DNA of 64,000 nt, taken from contig JAMDHS010000025.1 of NCBI GenBank assembly GCA_029717555.1, forward strand, positions 186,001 through 250,000, read 5' to 3'. The translations under genes and the position numbers were made by a program. Under the pieces are notes generated by a model, which saw only the letters and a list, made by a program, of their open reading frames with translations, did no database searches and was not told the origin of the DNA. Numbering within the stretch: the stretch's first letter is position 1; each line of letters starts with the position of its first letter. Positions 33,741-45,300 of the stretch are shown here, piece after piece. The stretch comes from Peribolospora baueri (taxonomy: Eukaryota > Basidiomycota > Peribolosporomycetes > Peribolosporales > Peribolosporaceae).

Positions 33741-33753
33741 CCCCCCCCCCCCC
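33741..33753 (+). repeat. C13 homopolymer upstream of DUR3
   Basis: Thirteen C in a row, about 130 bases before the DUR3 start codon. Confidence 0.85.
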
Positions 33754-33882
33754 TCAATCGCTCCTTCCTCGTATTCAGACGTCCAGCAGCGTACGCCGCT
33801 GCCTAGCCCTTCGAGCGGTTTCCCTCGCTCCCCCGCCGCCTTCTCGATCTGCGCCGACGGCTTCGTCTCAGTTGCAAAGGTC

Positions 33883-36800
33883 ATGTCCGCCTCCGCCATC
33901 GCTTCGGCCACGGCCTCGGCCTCCGCCGCGCTGACCTCCCACCCAGCCGGCGCGGCCGAGTTTCACACCTACCTCTCCCAGGGCGTCGGCTACGGCGTCG
34001 TCCTGGGCGTAGGCTTCTTCTTTGCAGCCCTCATGATCGCCTTCACCTGGATGCAGAACAAGTTCACTAACCGTAACACCCGAGGCGCCGAAGAATTCGT
34101 CAGCGCGAGCAGGAGTGTCAAGGCGGGTCTAATTTGTACGGGCGTTGTGAGCGCTTGGGTGAGTACGGAGGCGAGAGGGAAAGCAGCGGGGGATTTGGCG
34201 TGCTCGAGCAGAGGAGGGCGAGGAGGTCCTATATGACTCGCTTCGCGTTGCTCACCTCTTCGCTTGCTCCTTTCTTCGACGCCAGACATGGTCGGCGACC
34301 CTCCTACAGTCCGCCACCGTCGCATATCAGGTGAGCAACCCGACCGCACAGCATCGTCTTCCACCCCATCGATGCCTCTGAAAATAATCCCCTCTCCCTT
34401 GTCTACCCGTCTCGCCTCCCGCGACCGATCAATCGGTACCAGTTCGGTGTCTCCGGCCCGTGGTGGTACGCCGTGGGCGGCACAGTACAGATCTGCCTCT
34501 TCTCCATCATCGCCTCCAAACTCAAGGCTAACGCTAGCGGCGCGACCACGTTCTTGGAGGTTGTCAGAGTTCGATTCGGAAAGGGGACGCATCTGGGTGA
34601 GTGGATGGCGAAGAGGGCGAAAGAGTTGAGTCCGTTTCCCCGTTGGTCTGACCATATCCGTGTCGTCGCGTCGCGCGCTGCTTCGTCCCTATAGTCTTCC
34701 TGGTCTACGCGCTGGCGACGAATCTCATCGTATGCGGCATCCTCCTCCTCGGCGGCAGCGCCACCGTGTCCGCTCTCACCGGCATGAACTCGATCGCTGC
34801 CAACTTCCTCATCCCGCTCGGTGAGTCTATCAAGCAGACGGCACGAGACTGAGGGTCGCGAGAGGCCGAGCCGTCGTTCCCCTGCGTCGCTTTCCTCCCG
34901 AGTTCTCACCGGACGCGACCCTCTTTCCTCGTTAGGCATCGTTGCGTATGTCATCGCCGGCGGCTTGAGGTCCACGTTCATATGCGATGTGAGTGTGCGC
35001 TATCTTCCGAACGCTAGTCTGCTCTTCGTTCAGCTGGTCCATTCTCTACTGGTTCCCGTCTGACCGGGCTTTCACCTTGCACAGTACACCCACACGGTGA
35101 TTCTCTTCATAGTCATCTACATTTTTATCTTCACCGCCTACGGCACCTCCCCCCTCATCGGCTCCCCCTCCAAGATGTACGATCTCCTCGAGGCGGCCGC
35201 CGTCGCCGCTCCTGTGCCGCTGAATAAGGACGGCTCGTATTTGACCATGAGAAGCGTAGACGGTGTCATGTTCGCTGTCAGCACGCTCAGTAACGGGTTC
35301 AGTGGCGTTTTCTTGGACCAAGGTGAGCGGATTCTCAAGTAGAGGCTCGGGCAGACTGCGATTCTCGCGCCCGTTGGGCACGCGTCGCTCATTTTTTCAC
35401 TCTTGACACCTCGTCGTATGACAGGCTACTTCCAGCGCGCCATCGCCTCTGAGCCTCGCTCCACCACGAAGGCTTATATGCTCGGCGGTCTCTCCTGGTT
35501 CAGGTGAGCCTACGCTCTCTCTCTACCTCTTCCGACGCTGGAGCGCCAACGGTCGTTCGTTCATGCACGAGCGAGCTGACACGATGCTTCCCTTCGGTCG
35601 TTACACCACCTCACCTTCCGCTCGTAGCGTCCCCTTCGCCTTTGCAACCACTCTCGGCCTGGCCGGACGTGCGCTAATCTCCAACCCTGCCTTCCCCACC
35701 TACCCTTACGGCCTTTCCGCAAGCCAGCAGTCTGCTGGCCTGGCCGCTCCCGCGGGCGCCGTGGCGCTCATGGGTACTCACGGCGCCGCGGCCGTTCTCA
35801 TCGTCGTCTTCAGTAAGTTGTAGAGCGACCTTTCGAGAGCCATTCCTTTGAACCGCGTCGTTCTCTGCTCTTTTTGACCGGTGTCTTCATGCTGACACAC
35901 ATTGCCTCGGTTTTCCGTTCGCCTGCAGTGGCCGTCACAAGCGCTTCTTCCGCCGAGCTCATTGCCGTAAGCTCTCTAGGCGCCATCGATGTTAGTTTAC
36001 TCTTTTTTGCACCTTTGATGGAGACGCTCGAATCCCGTACACACGTCTCCGGCTAACTCTCGTTCCCTCGCATTGCTTCTTCCTCTGTTTTGCCCTCTTC
36101 TCGCAGGTTTACAAGACCTATTTCCGGCCAAAGGCGACGGGCGAAGAGATCGTGCGCGTCACTCACCTCCTGTGAGAACGAAGCGTCTCATCGTCCATCT
36201 TTTCAACGTCGTTGGCGGAAGAGGCTGATTCGAGTCGCGTTCATCCCTTTCTATCTCGATTCTTGTCTTGGGATGGAAAAGGATCGCCGCTTGGGGCGTC
36301 GTCATGGGAGTGTGAGTGTGCACGGCTTCGAGCTGGTTCTGACCGCGATTGACAGACTACTCACATGGTCCTCTTCGGTGCCCGCCCTCAGTTGGTCTAC
36401 TATCCTTTATGTCGCCGGGATAGACCTCGGTTGGCTCTTCTACTTCATGTCCGTCATCCTCGGTCCGGCCGTCGTGCCAATCTTTCTGGCATGCGTATGG
36501 CGTAAGGCTACCAGAATCGGCGTCCTGGCCGGGGCGCTCGGAGGCCCCTGCTTCGCACTCCCCATCTGGCTCGGAGTCGCCTATCATGACTATGGACAAG
36601 TCACCGTCGCCTCCTCGGGCGCGTTGGTGAGTGAACCATCTCGCTCGCTCTTCTTTTTCTTTCCAGCACACACACGAACTCACGTCCGGCGCCGTGTCCT
36701 CGTTGGCCCCAACAGCGCCCGGCCATGTCTGGCTCCTTGGCGGCCATCATGATGGGCGGAATCCTGTCGGTGGGCGTGAGCTGGCTCAAGCCGGACGACT

Positions 36801-37487
36801 ACGACTTTGCTGAGACGCGCGCGATCCGCATGATCGACAATGTTGCGGCGGCCGCCGCCGCTGCGACACACGTCGAGCGCTGCCCGACGCCGACGGGCTC
36901 CAAAGAAGGAGAGGGAGAGAAGGCAGGGCGACAGTCGACAGAGAAGGATGTCCCTTCGGCGTCTTCCGGTGTTCCTTCCCCGACGGTGACGGCGGTGGTG
37001 GCGCAGGCGACGACCAACGACGTGGAAGTGGAGAAGCAGATGGAGCAGCTGGAGGAGGAGAGGGATATGCTCCACCGGTCTTACATCCGTGGAATCATTT
37101 ACTCCTTCATTGCCTCAGCGCTCGTCATCATCTTCCCGCTCGTCCTGTTCGTCTGCGATTGGAAGTTCAACAAGGTGAGCAGAATTCTGCGGAGGCGAAA
37201 CTGTGTCTGTCACCTTTGCCTTGGCCCTCCCGCATGATCCGCTGACGAGAACGTCCTCTTCTTCCTCCTCTCACCTCGTACAAAAGCCTTTCTGGACCTT
37301 CTGGGTGGTCCTCTCCATCATCTGGGTCCTCTGCGCCGGCTTCTTCTGCATCATCCTCCCCTTATGGGAGTCTCGCCAAGCGCTCTGGGCGATCGCAAAG
37401 GGGCTCGTTCGCATGGCTTCTGCTCGTCCACGCGCGAGCCCGTCCGGGACAGCCACCGGGGGGAGGGATGACAGCTCGGGGCTTTGA
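33883..37487 (+). CDS. DUR3 urea/H+ (sodium:solute family) transporter
   Basis: DUR3 imports urea, and in yeast also polyamines, across the plasma membrane. The gene has about twelve exons; ATG at 33883 precedes an Ala/Ser-rich N-terminus and the first helix ([19 protein letters not shown]). Family stretches follow in order: [31 protein letters not shown] (about 34288-34332); [121 protein letters not shown] (about 35930-35970). Late exons give the last helices, including [19 protein letters not shown], and TGA at 37485-37487. A charged, Thr/Ala-rich loop (about 36820-37070) sits before the final helices. Inner splice sites around 36160-36420 are approximate. Nitrogen-catabolite control is usual for the family, but I did not verify GATA sites. 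Confidence 0.92.
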
Positions 37488-37901
37488 TCCATGCGTCGTG
37501 TTGGATCAGTGCTTCAGTATCTTCGAGTTCATAGACAAGTTCGGGCCCCGCTGTTCTTAGAAGCGTGCAATGTGCGACTTTTAGCGTGGATATTCGGTTC
37601 GAGAGCCTGGCTGTCACGGTGTGGGATCCAACCCTACTCTGGCCGCGTCGCGCACATTTACGCGCACATTTACGCGCTCGTCGGAGAAATGGACGGCCAC
37701 CTCGTCTCCTTCCCGTGGTGCACTTGGCTCTCCCTTCACCGTCGCCCTCGCCACCCCCCCTTTCTGCTTTGCTCCCCCCTCACGCTTGTCGGCGTTCTTT
37801 CTCTCTTTTTTCTACGTCACTTTTCCTTCTTTCTGTCTCCTGGTGTCTTTTCTTTTCTCCTGCTCTGCGAGCGCGCCAATTCGCGCCGCCACAGAGCGAA
37901 G

Positions 37902-40900
37902 ATGTCCTCGTCCACCTCCACCGCCTACGGCCCTCCTACAGCCGCATCCGGTATCACCACCCCAGCCCTCTCCATTGCTGCCTCCACCGCCGACGACGCT
38001 TCCATGGCCCCCACTCCCCCAGATGGGTCGCCACACAGGAATGGCGACGACCGCGACGTGAACAAGCAGGACGGCATGGACTCGGACGCGCCCGTCCGCG
38101 TCGAAGGCGAGTTGGCTCAGGCGGCCATGGAGGAAAGAGGCACCATCAACGATGAAAGCGAAGAGGTAAGCCTTATCTTGCTCCGTCTGTCTTTAGTCCG
38201 GTTTGCTTGCACTCACACTCTCTCCCTCTCCGTTTCCCTTTACCGTTCACGCATCCCAGGAACGAGAGGTTCGACTGCGCAAGCTCATGTACCTTTTGCA
38301 ACAATCTCAAGCATACAGCCGCATTATGGGAGAGAAGATCCAGCGCGAGAACGAGGAACGCGCAGCCAAGGCCGCCAGGATGGAGCGGGCGGCAAGGAGG
38401 GCTTTGGACGAGGAGGCGGGCGCTGACGCCAAGGAGCAGGTCAAGGCCGAGGGTAGGACTCTGAGACATCGGAATAGAAATGAAGAAGCGGGGGGGAATG
38501 GTAAGAGGCCGGAGAGAAGGACAGGAGAGACAAGGAAGCGAAAGGGAGAGGATTACGAGCTGGGAGAGCTGATCGGGCAGGAGGATCTAGATGGCGTCGC
38601 TACTCAAGCTCGATCTTCCTCGCCTTCCAAGCGGTCCAAGTCCGATGGCGGTGCCAAGTCGCAGGGCGAACAGGATGCTGCTGAGAGAGGAGCGACAGAC
38701 GGCGAGAGAGACGATGCTCAACCTAAGCAGCCCGCGCTGGTCACTGGCGCTACGTTGCGGGGCTATCAACTTGCGGGTGTGGAATGGCTCAAGGGGCTTT
38801 GGATGAACGGCCTCAACGGTATCCTTGCCGATGAGATGGGCCTCGGGTGCGTACATCGCGTGGTCCTCTCGCGTGCTTCTTAGGATCCTCGCCTTCATTC
38901 ACCGTGTCCCGTTTCTCTCGCCGCTTCGATCGAGCAGAAAGACATTGCAGACCATCGCTTTCTTGGCTCATATGCGAGAGAAGCGCGTCTGGGGCCCTTT
39001 TCTCGTTGTCGCACCTCTCTCCACCATCGCAAACTGGTGCAACGAGTTTGAACGGTGGGTGTCGTGTAGATTTGGTGTACCTGAGGCAAATTCTGCTAGC
39101 GGACTGATGGAGTCATTCTTCTTCCCTCACTCATTCAGCTTCACCCCCACTATCCCCGTCCTCCTCTATCATGGCTCTAAAGATGAGCGAGCAACTCTTA
39201 GAGACGAGCGAATGCAGCTCCCTCACGACTTGTCCAAGACACGTCCCGGCCCCCGCTCAAGCTTGAGCGGCAGCAACAAGCGCGCCAAGAAATCCCCTTC
39301 CCACTCTGACTTTCGGAAGCCCTCCTCTTCCTCCGATGTCCGCCAAATTGGCACGAACACCGTCGATACCTTCCCCGTCATCGTCACCAGCTACGAGGTG
39401 GTTATGAGAGATCGGGCATTCCTCGCAAAATACAATTGGAAGTTCGTCGTCGTCGATGAGGGTCACCGCTTGAAGAATATGGATTGCAAGTGAGCTCTTT
39501 TCCATTCGCAGCGATGGCATTTCGCGTTTCGGCGAGACTGCAGAGTTGAGAGGTGCGGAAGTACAGAGGTGCTGAAGTTGGACAGCACTCGTTCTGATCA
39601 GGCTTATTCGAGAGCTCAAGACTTACCCAAGCGCGAATCGACTCATCTTGACTGGTACTCCTCTACATGTGTGTTACCCGTCTCTCCCTTTGCTACTGCA
39701 AACTTCCTCTTACCCGAGACATCTTTATCTCTCTTTCAGAATAACCTCAAAGAGCTCTGGTCCCTCCTCAACTTCATCCTTCCCGACATCTTTGACGATC
39801 TCAGCAGTTTCGAGCGCTGGTTCGACTTCTCCGATCTCACTGACGAGTCCGGCCATCAAAAACTCCTCTCTGAGCGGACCAATACGCAGATCATTACTAT
39901 GCTCCACGAGTGAGTCGTGGATCGGTTACCATTGCTTGGCGTTCGTCGTTCATGGTCCCACACCATCGCTTCCATTCTTAACTTTATTCCGCTTCCAGCA
40001 TCTTGAAGCCATTTATGTTACGCAGGGTGAAGACGGACGTTGAGACCACTCTTCCGCCGAAGAAGGAGTATCTGCTCTACGCTCCACTTACAGCACAGCA
40101 GAAGGACTTGTACAACGCCGTGCTGGGTCATGACATCCGTCGATATTTAATTTCCAAGAAGAGCGGCGTCGCTAAAGACGACCTCAGCGACTCGGAGGGT
40201 ATTGTCATCGCGGCCTCGCCTCGTCCACGCGCGGAGGCGGTGAAAGGGAATGGTCGAGGACGTGGCCAGGACGATGCCGGTGGAGCCGTAGCCGGACATG
40301 GTGACGGCGAGCCGCTCTCGTCCATCAGTTTTCGAACACGCGGATCCAAGCGGACCTCCCCGCGCAAGAGCTACGCAGTGGACGTTGAGAGCGACAGAAA
40401 GTACTTCCGCCGGCTCGAGGAAGAAAAGGACGTTGTGGCCATTCCTCAACTCACATCTGAGGAGGTGGAGCGGCAAGGGAGGGAGTGGCAGCTTTCTCGG
40501 GCTCGTGAGTGCATATTAAACTGCTCGGCTTTGTGGTTTTGATGACTGACTTGAGCCTCATATTACGCTACCTCCGGCGACGCAGGAAAGTCGGTTTACA
40601 ACATGCATGTGAGCGCGGAGTGGCTATGTGGCCAGTACGTCCTCCAAAAAGCGCACACACAGGCTGACCCCCGTCTTGTGCTCTTCTTCCGATCCAATTG
40701 GTCTTTTTCAGCTCGAGAACGTGGTCATGCAACTTCGCAAGATCTGCTGCCACCCTTTTCTCTTCGATTGGCCCAACGACCCCGAGACCGGCGAGCTTGT
40801 GGTGAACGAGGATCTCATCAATGCTAGTGGCAAGATGCTCCTCCTTAATCGCCTCCTCGACGCCCTCTTTGCCGACGATCACAAGGTCCTCGTCTTCTCC

Positions 40901-41915
40901 CAGTTCACCACCGTTTTGGACGTCATCGAAGATTGGGCCACTGAGTATAAAGAGTGGTCTGTTTGCCGTGAGTGCGATAGCTGGCTTTTTATGGAAAAGA
41001 GATAATTTCCGTTTACGTCGCGCCCGCTCACGGTCCTTTTCTAATCGTCCCGCGACAGGCATTGATGGGACAACCAAGCAGAAAGATCGTCAAGCTCAGA
41101 TGAAATCATTCAACGAGGATAATGGCCCCGACGCCTGTCGACTTTTCCTCCTCTCCACCCGCGCTGGTGGCCTTGGTATCAATCTGACTGGTGCCGATAC
41201 GGTCATCTTCTTTGATTCTGATTGGGTGCGTCCGAAGTTCGAATCCGTGGCGGTTTCATTGCTCGGCAAAAGATCTAACTATCTCGTCTTCGCGCTCCTC
41301 TCGACTACTCGCAGAATCCCCAAATGGACCTTCAAGCCCAAGACCGCGCTCACCGGATCGGCCAGTCCAAGCCGGTGCTTATCTTCCGACTCGTCTCCGC
41401 CAATACGGTCGAACAGAAGATCCTCCAGCGGGCAGACAACAAGCGGAGGTTGGAAGCTCTTGTCATCCAGCAGAGCAAGTTCAAGCTCGCCCCTGGGGCC
41501 TCTACTGACGGCCTCCTCGGCGGCGGAAAACGATCCAAGCAAGAGTCATTGGAGGAGATGGCGCAGAACCTGTTGCGTCTAGAGGGCGAGAAGGTGCAGC
41601 TCGCCACCAAGGATAGCGAGATCATCTCCGATGAAAACCTTGCCAAGCTTTTGGACCGCAGGTGAGTCCGGCAGAGCCTGCTGTCTGACCGTGTTCGACG
41701 CTCGCAGCAATCTCTGACACCTTATGCTCGCGACCGTCAATTCGTCTCTGTCCAGCCCCGAAGCCTTTGCTCGTCGCACAGGATGGATGTCTTCCGTGGA
41801 GGGCAAGGAGGACGCCGCCGCAAGCGCTCAGCCCGCTTTCGAGGTCACCGAGATTCGGCCCGACGAGACCAACGATGCCCTCGCTGGGATGATGAACGGT
41901 CGCAAGGATGTATGA
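37902..41915 (+). CDS. LSH/DDM1/IRC5-type SNF2 chromatin remodeller
   Basis: Members slide nucleosomes and, in plants and animals, support DNA methylation and silencing of transposons. Exon 1 (37902-38166) is a Ser/Thr/Pro-rich tail; exon 2 (38260-38847) has a charged coiled stretch ([20 protein letters not shown]) then [16 protein letters not shown]. The Walker A motif [14 protein letters not shown] spans the second intron. [37 protein letters not shown] (about 39445-39605; DEGH box), [27 protein letters not shown] and [20 protein letters not shown] follow. Lobe 2 has [46 protein letters not shown] and ends near [17 protein letters not shown]; stop TGA... at 41913-41915. Low-complexity inserts occur between motifs Ia and II (about 39240-39345) and between the lobes (about 40150-40450). 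The DEGH box and [12 protein letters not shown] place it with HELLS/DDM1/Irc5 rather than ISWI or CHD. Confidence 0.92.
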
Positions 41916-42389
41916 ATGGGGTCGAACTTGGAAGGCGGGTCCTAGGTGGAAGTTTGATAACAAGGTTATGTCCTCGTTTATCTCCTCGTTACATGTCTTG
42001 TCTCTTCTGTACTCTGTTCCTTTGTATACGGTCCTTTGTATACCGCTACATCAGTGACAACTTGGATTCATATCATTGCGCAATGCTGGCGAAACGGCAA
42101 TAGAAGGAATCCAACAGTGCGAAGTCATTATCCATCGCACAGCTTCCAGCCCCTACCATTCCCAAAATCCATGCCATCGACACCGAAGTACGAGGGCCTG
42201 CCACGACCTTCACTGCCAATGTGGCGGGTGGCCTGAGGTATTATTTACTAACTAAGGCATATTCCAAGTTGAGATCATGGTCATGATCATGTGGCTCATT
42301 GGGGAAGGAAACTGAGTATATAGTACAATAACACGGCAAGGAGGGGTTGCAAAGACGAACGCAAAAGTTCAAGACGCTCCATCGGCGGC
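41916..42389. other. Convergent spacer between LSH-type gene and MDN1
   Basis: About 0.47 kb, the 3' ends of both genes. No gene seen; AT content is a little higher than around it. Confidence 0.5.
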
Positions 42390-45300
42390 TCACTGATCCT
42401 CCGCGACCTTGGCTGCCCACTGGCGTAGCGTCGCGCTCAGCACGTCCGGCAGCGCCTCAATCTGACTAACGACAACATAGTACTCGAACGGGAACGTGTC
42501 GAGGTAGCGGTCCATCTGCAGCTCCATGCGGCCGTCGATGGGGTTGGTGCGGTAGGAGACGGACGACATGGACAGGATCGAGTTGCGGGGAGGCTTTGTA
42601 GTCGCAGGCGCAGTGACTGCAGCAGACGATGAAGGCTTAGAGCCGTCGGCGAGAGCGTCAACAATGACAAAGACGATCATAACACGCTGCTCGGCCGCTC
42701 GTCGAAGGAGGGCTCGCAGCTTGTCGTGTTCCTGGCAGACGCCGTCGGAGATGATCACTTCAAGCTGCCACAAGTCGCTGGCCTTGCTGCCGGATGCCGA
42801 GCCGGCGCGCTTCTCGCGCGCGCGCTGGAGATGTTCCAGTGAGGACTCGACGAGATGAAGGACGTTGGTGCCACGTTGGTCGAACCTGAGCTGTTCAATA
42901 ATACGAGCGCCGGCGTCATCGGTCAGAGGGCCGGCGTCGAAATCGTGAAGCACGTCTACGGTCTCGCCAAACCGGCAGATGGATACGTCGCCGACTTCCA
43001 GTCGATTAAGTGCCTTGCTAACGAGTGCAAGAGTCTGGTAGGCCAGATGGATGCTGTGGCTCTCAGCCATCGACTTGGAATCGTCCATGGCGACGAGCAC
43101 CTGGTATTCGCGCTGGCTGGGACGCGTCCGACGGAGCCAGATCTTGTCCTTCGTGAAATCACTTGCGATAAACGGGATAATCTTCTTCATGTTCAGACGT
43201 TTGCCAGTACGATAGTCACCCTTGAGCCTCGTCGCTAGTGTAGGTTCCAGGATCAGGCGCAGCTGCTCGCAGAGCCTAAAGGCCAGGTCATGCGTCAGCG
43301 CGTCATACTGCCGCCAGAGCTCGTCCGCAGACGCAGCTCGACCGTCGATGTCAGTGAGTTTCCACTCTTTGAGCTGTTGTTCGAGTTGCTCTTCCTTCAA
43401 GCGGTGCTCAGCCTCCTGCATCGGAGCTCCATCCTCGATGACCATGTTCTCCAAGGACGCTTGACCTTCGGCATCATCAGCAGCTCCCAGTGCCTGCATA
43501 TCCTCGTCGTTCTCTTCTGAAACGTGCTGTAAAGCAGGCGGCTCCGCGACATCGAGAGGTGAACGATCGATTGGACGCTCCGCCTCATCTGCGTCATCCG
43601 CCTCAGCAATCGAGTCGACGTCGCGGCGGAAGTCTTTCAGCGCATCCCCCAGGCTGCGCAGAGGGTTCCGTTGCTGGCCAGCATCGTCTCCGGCCGCAGC
43701 TGGGTTCGGCTCGGGCGCAGCCTCCGAGTCGTCTCCGCCGGACGGTTGGGGAGGTCGCGAGGCAGCTGGTTGCGACAGATCAGCAGAGCCCATCTCTTGA
43801 CTTGCATCCTGGGGTCCGTTGGCGGCTTGAGTGGGACGACCGTGCGAGTCAATGGCAGAACGGTCGTTCTCGGCGGAGCTTTCCTCCGGCGCATCCCGAG
43901 GAGCTTGATCCTCAACGTCCTCCTCCATGGGCGCATCCTCGGCGGCCTGCCCGTTCAGCTGCTGAACACCGTCGTTCATGCCTACATCTGCGGGCCCGAG
44001 GTCCTTGCCGCCAGCATCCATGTCCTTGTCCCCGTCTTCATCAGCGGGTTCGTCCTGATCGTCACCCGTCTCTTCTGCAAGTCCGGACGGAGACGCCGGC
44101 GTCCCTTCTTCAGGTACGGGTTCAGCGTCTTGTGGCTGCACCTCAGAATCCTCCGCTCCCTTGGCCGAATCGTTTTCGCCGTCGATGTCCGATTCGGGCC
44201 CTTCCGCCTCGTCTCCCTGCTCCTCTTCCTCCTCCCCGAGATCCATTTGGTCAGGCAAATCTAGCGTCTCCGCGTCGGGAATCTGAGAATCGAGACGGGA
44301 GCCCTCCGCATCCGTCTGACCTTGGTCGTCCTCATCTTGGTTGGCATCATCTTGAGGAGCATCCTCCCCTTGTTCCTCCTCAGCGTTGGGTCCGTCGTGT
44401 TGCTTGGCCTCAGCGTCCTCAGCATCTGCTGATCGCTCTTGCTCCTCGGGAGGAGCCGGAGACGAGCGATCCTTCTGCGGAGGAGTCTGGGTGTCGTCTT
44501 CCTTAGCAACCATGTCGGATTTGTCCTGCTTGTTGCTTGACCGGTCCTGATCAATTTGGTCGTCCTTGTCCTCGGACCCAGACTTAGTCTCATCACCCCA
44601 GAGCTTCTCGTCTACGGCATTCGGATCGAGGGGGTCGACATTGTCCATGCGCTCCTCCGGGTCCTCTTCTTGCTCATCCTCCTCGTCACCTGATTGGTCC
44701 ATCGTATCCTCAGCCTGAGCATCAAAGTCGTTGGACATCTCGACGGCGTTCTTGTTGGCCTCGGTCTCGCCCTTTGTCTCCTCCTGTTCCTGCTCGCCTC
44801 GAACGCCCTCCATTTGAGATTCGTCCTCGATTTGATTGGAAACGTCCTCCATCCCTTCACCCTCTCCGACGCCCGTGCCGTCCTCCAACGCCTCAGCAGG
44901 CCCGCTGTCGTCTCCGTGGCCGCTTCCATCGTCTGCGTCCGGTGGCTTGCAAAAGCCCTGCTCCGTCAGCCTCGTCACCATTGAGCAGAGGACGTAGATG
45001 AGCTTGAGAAGGCACTTGTACCAATGTGCTGATGCTGTTACGTGAGCTTGGGCGACCGCGACATAGGCGCTGAGGAAGGGCGACAGCCGGCGGAGTCCGA
45101 GGCTTACGCTGCCAATGTCTGTTGACGTTGTTAGAGCGGCCAGATCTTCGAGTTCGTTGATAATCTGGTCAGGTTGAAGTGCCCCTTGAATCTTGCGAAG
45201 TCGCATCCGGTCTGCGATTGCAATGGCTTGTTCGTCTTCATCCGTCTCACCTACCGCCAGAGCCTTCTGTGAGCTGACGAGGATGACATTGATGGTGCGG

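Larger units (their letters stand above)
32095..33882. promoter_or_regulatory. Long divergent spacer of tannase and DUR3
   Basis: 1.8 kb separates the two start codons, much longer than the other divergent spacers here (250-450 bases), which fits two nutrient-controlled genes with extended promoters. It holds a 68-bp direct repeat (two copies), a 17-base-spaced triplet repeat (about 32721-32770) and a C13 run (33741-33753). Minus-strand frames inside it are not recognisable proteins. Confidence 0.5.

Noticed and set aside
43490-44506. 338-codon open frame on the + strand
   Set aside because: Antisense to the Asp/Glu-rich region of MDN1; the composition (Arg, Pro, Ser, Leu) is what the reverse of such codons gives.
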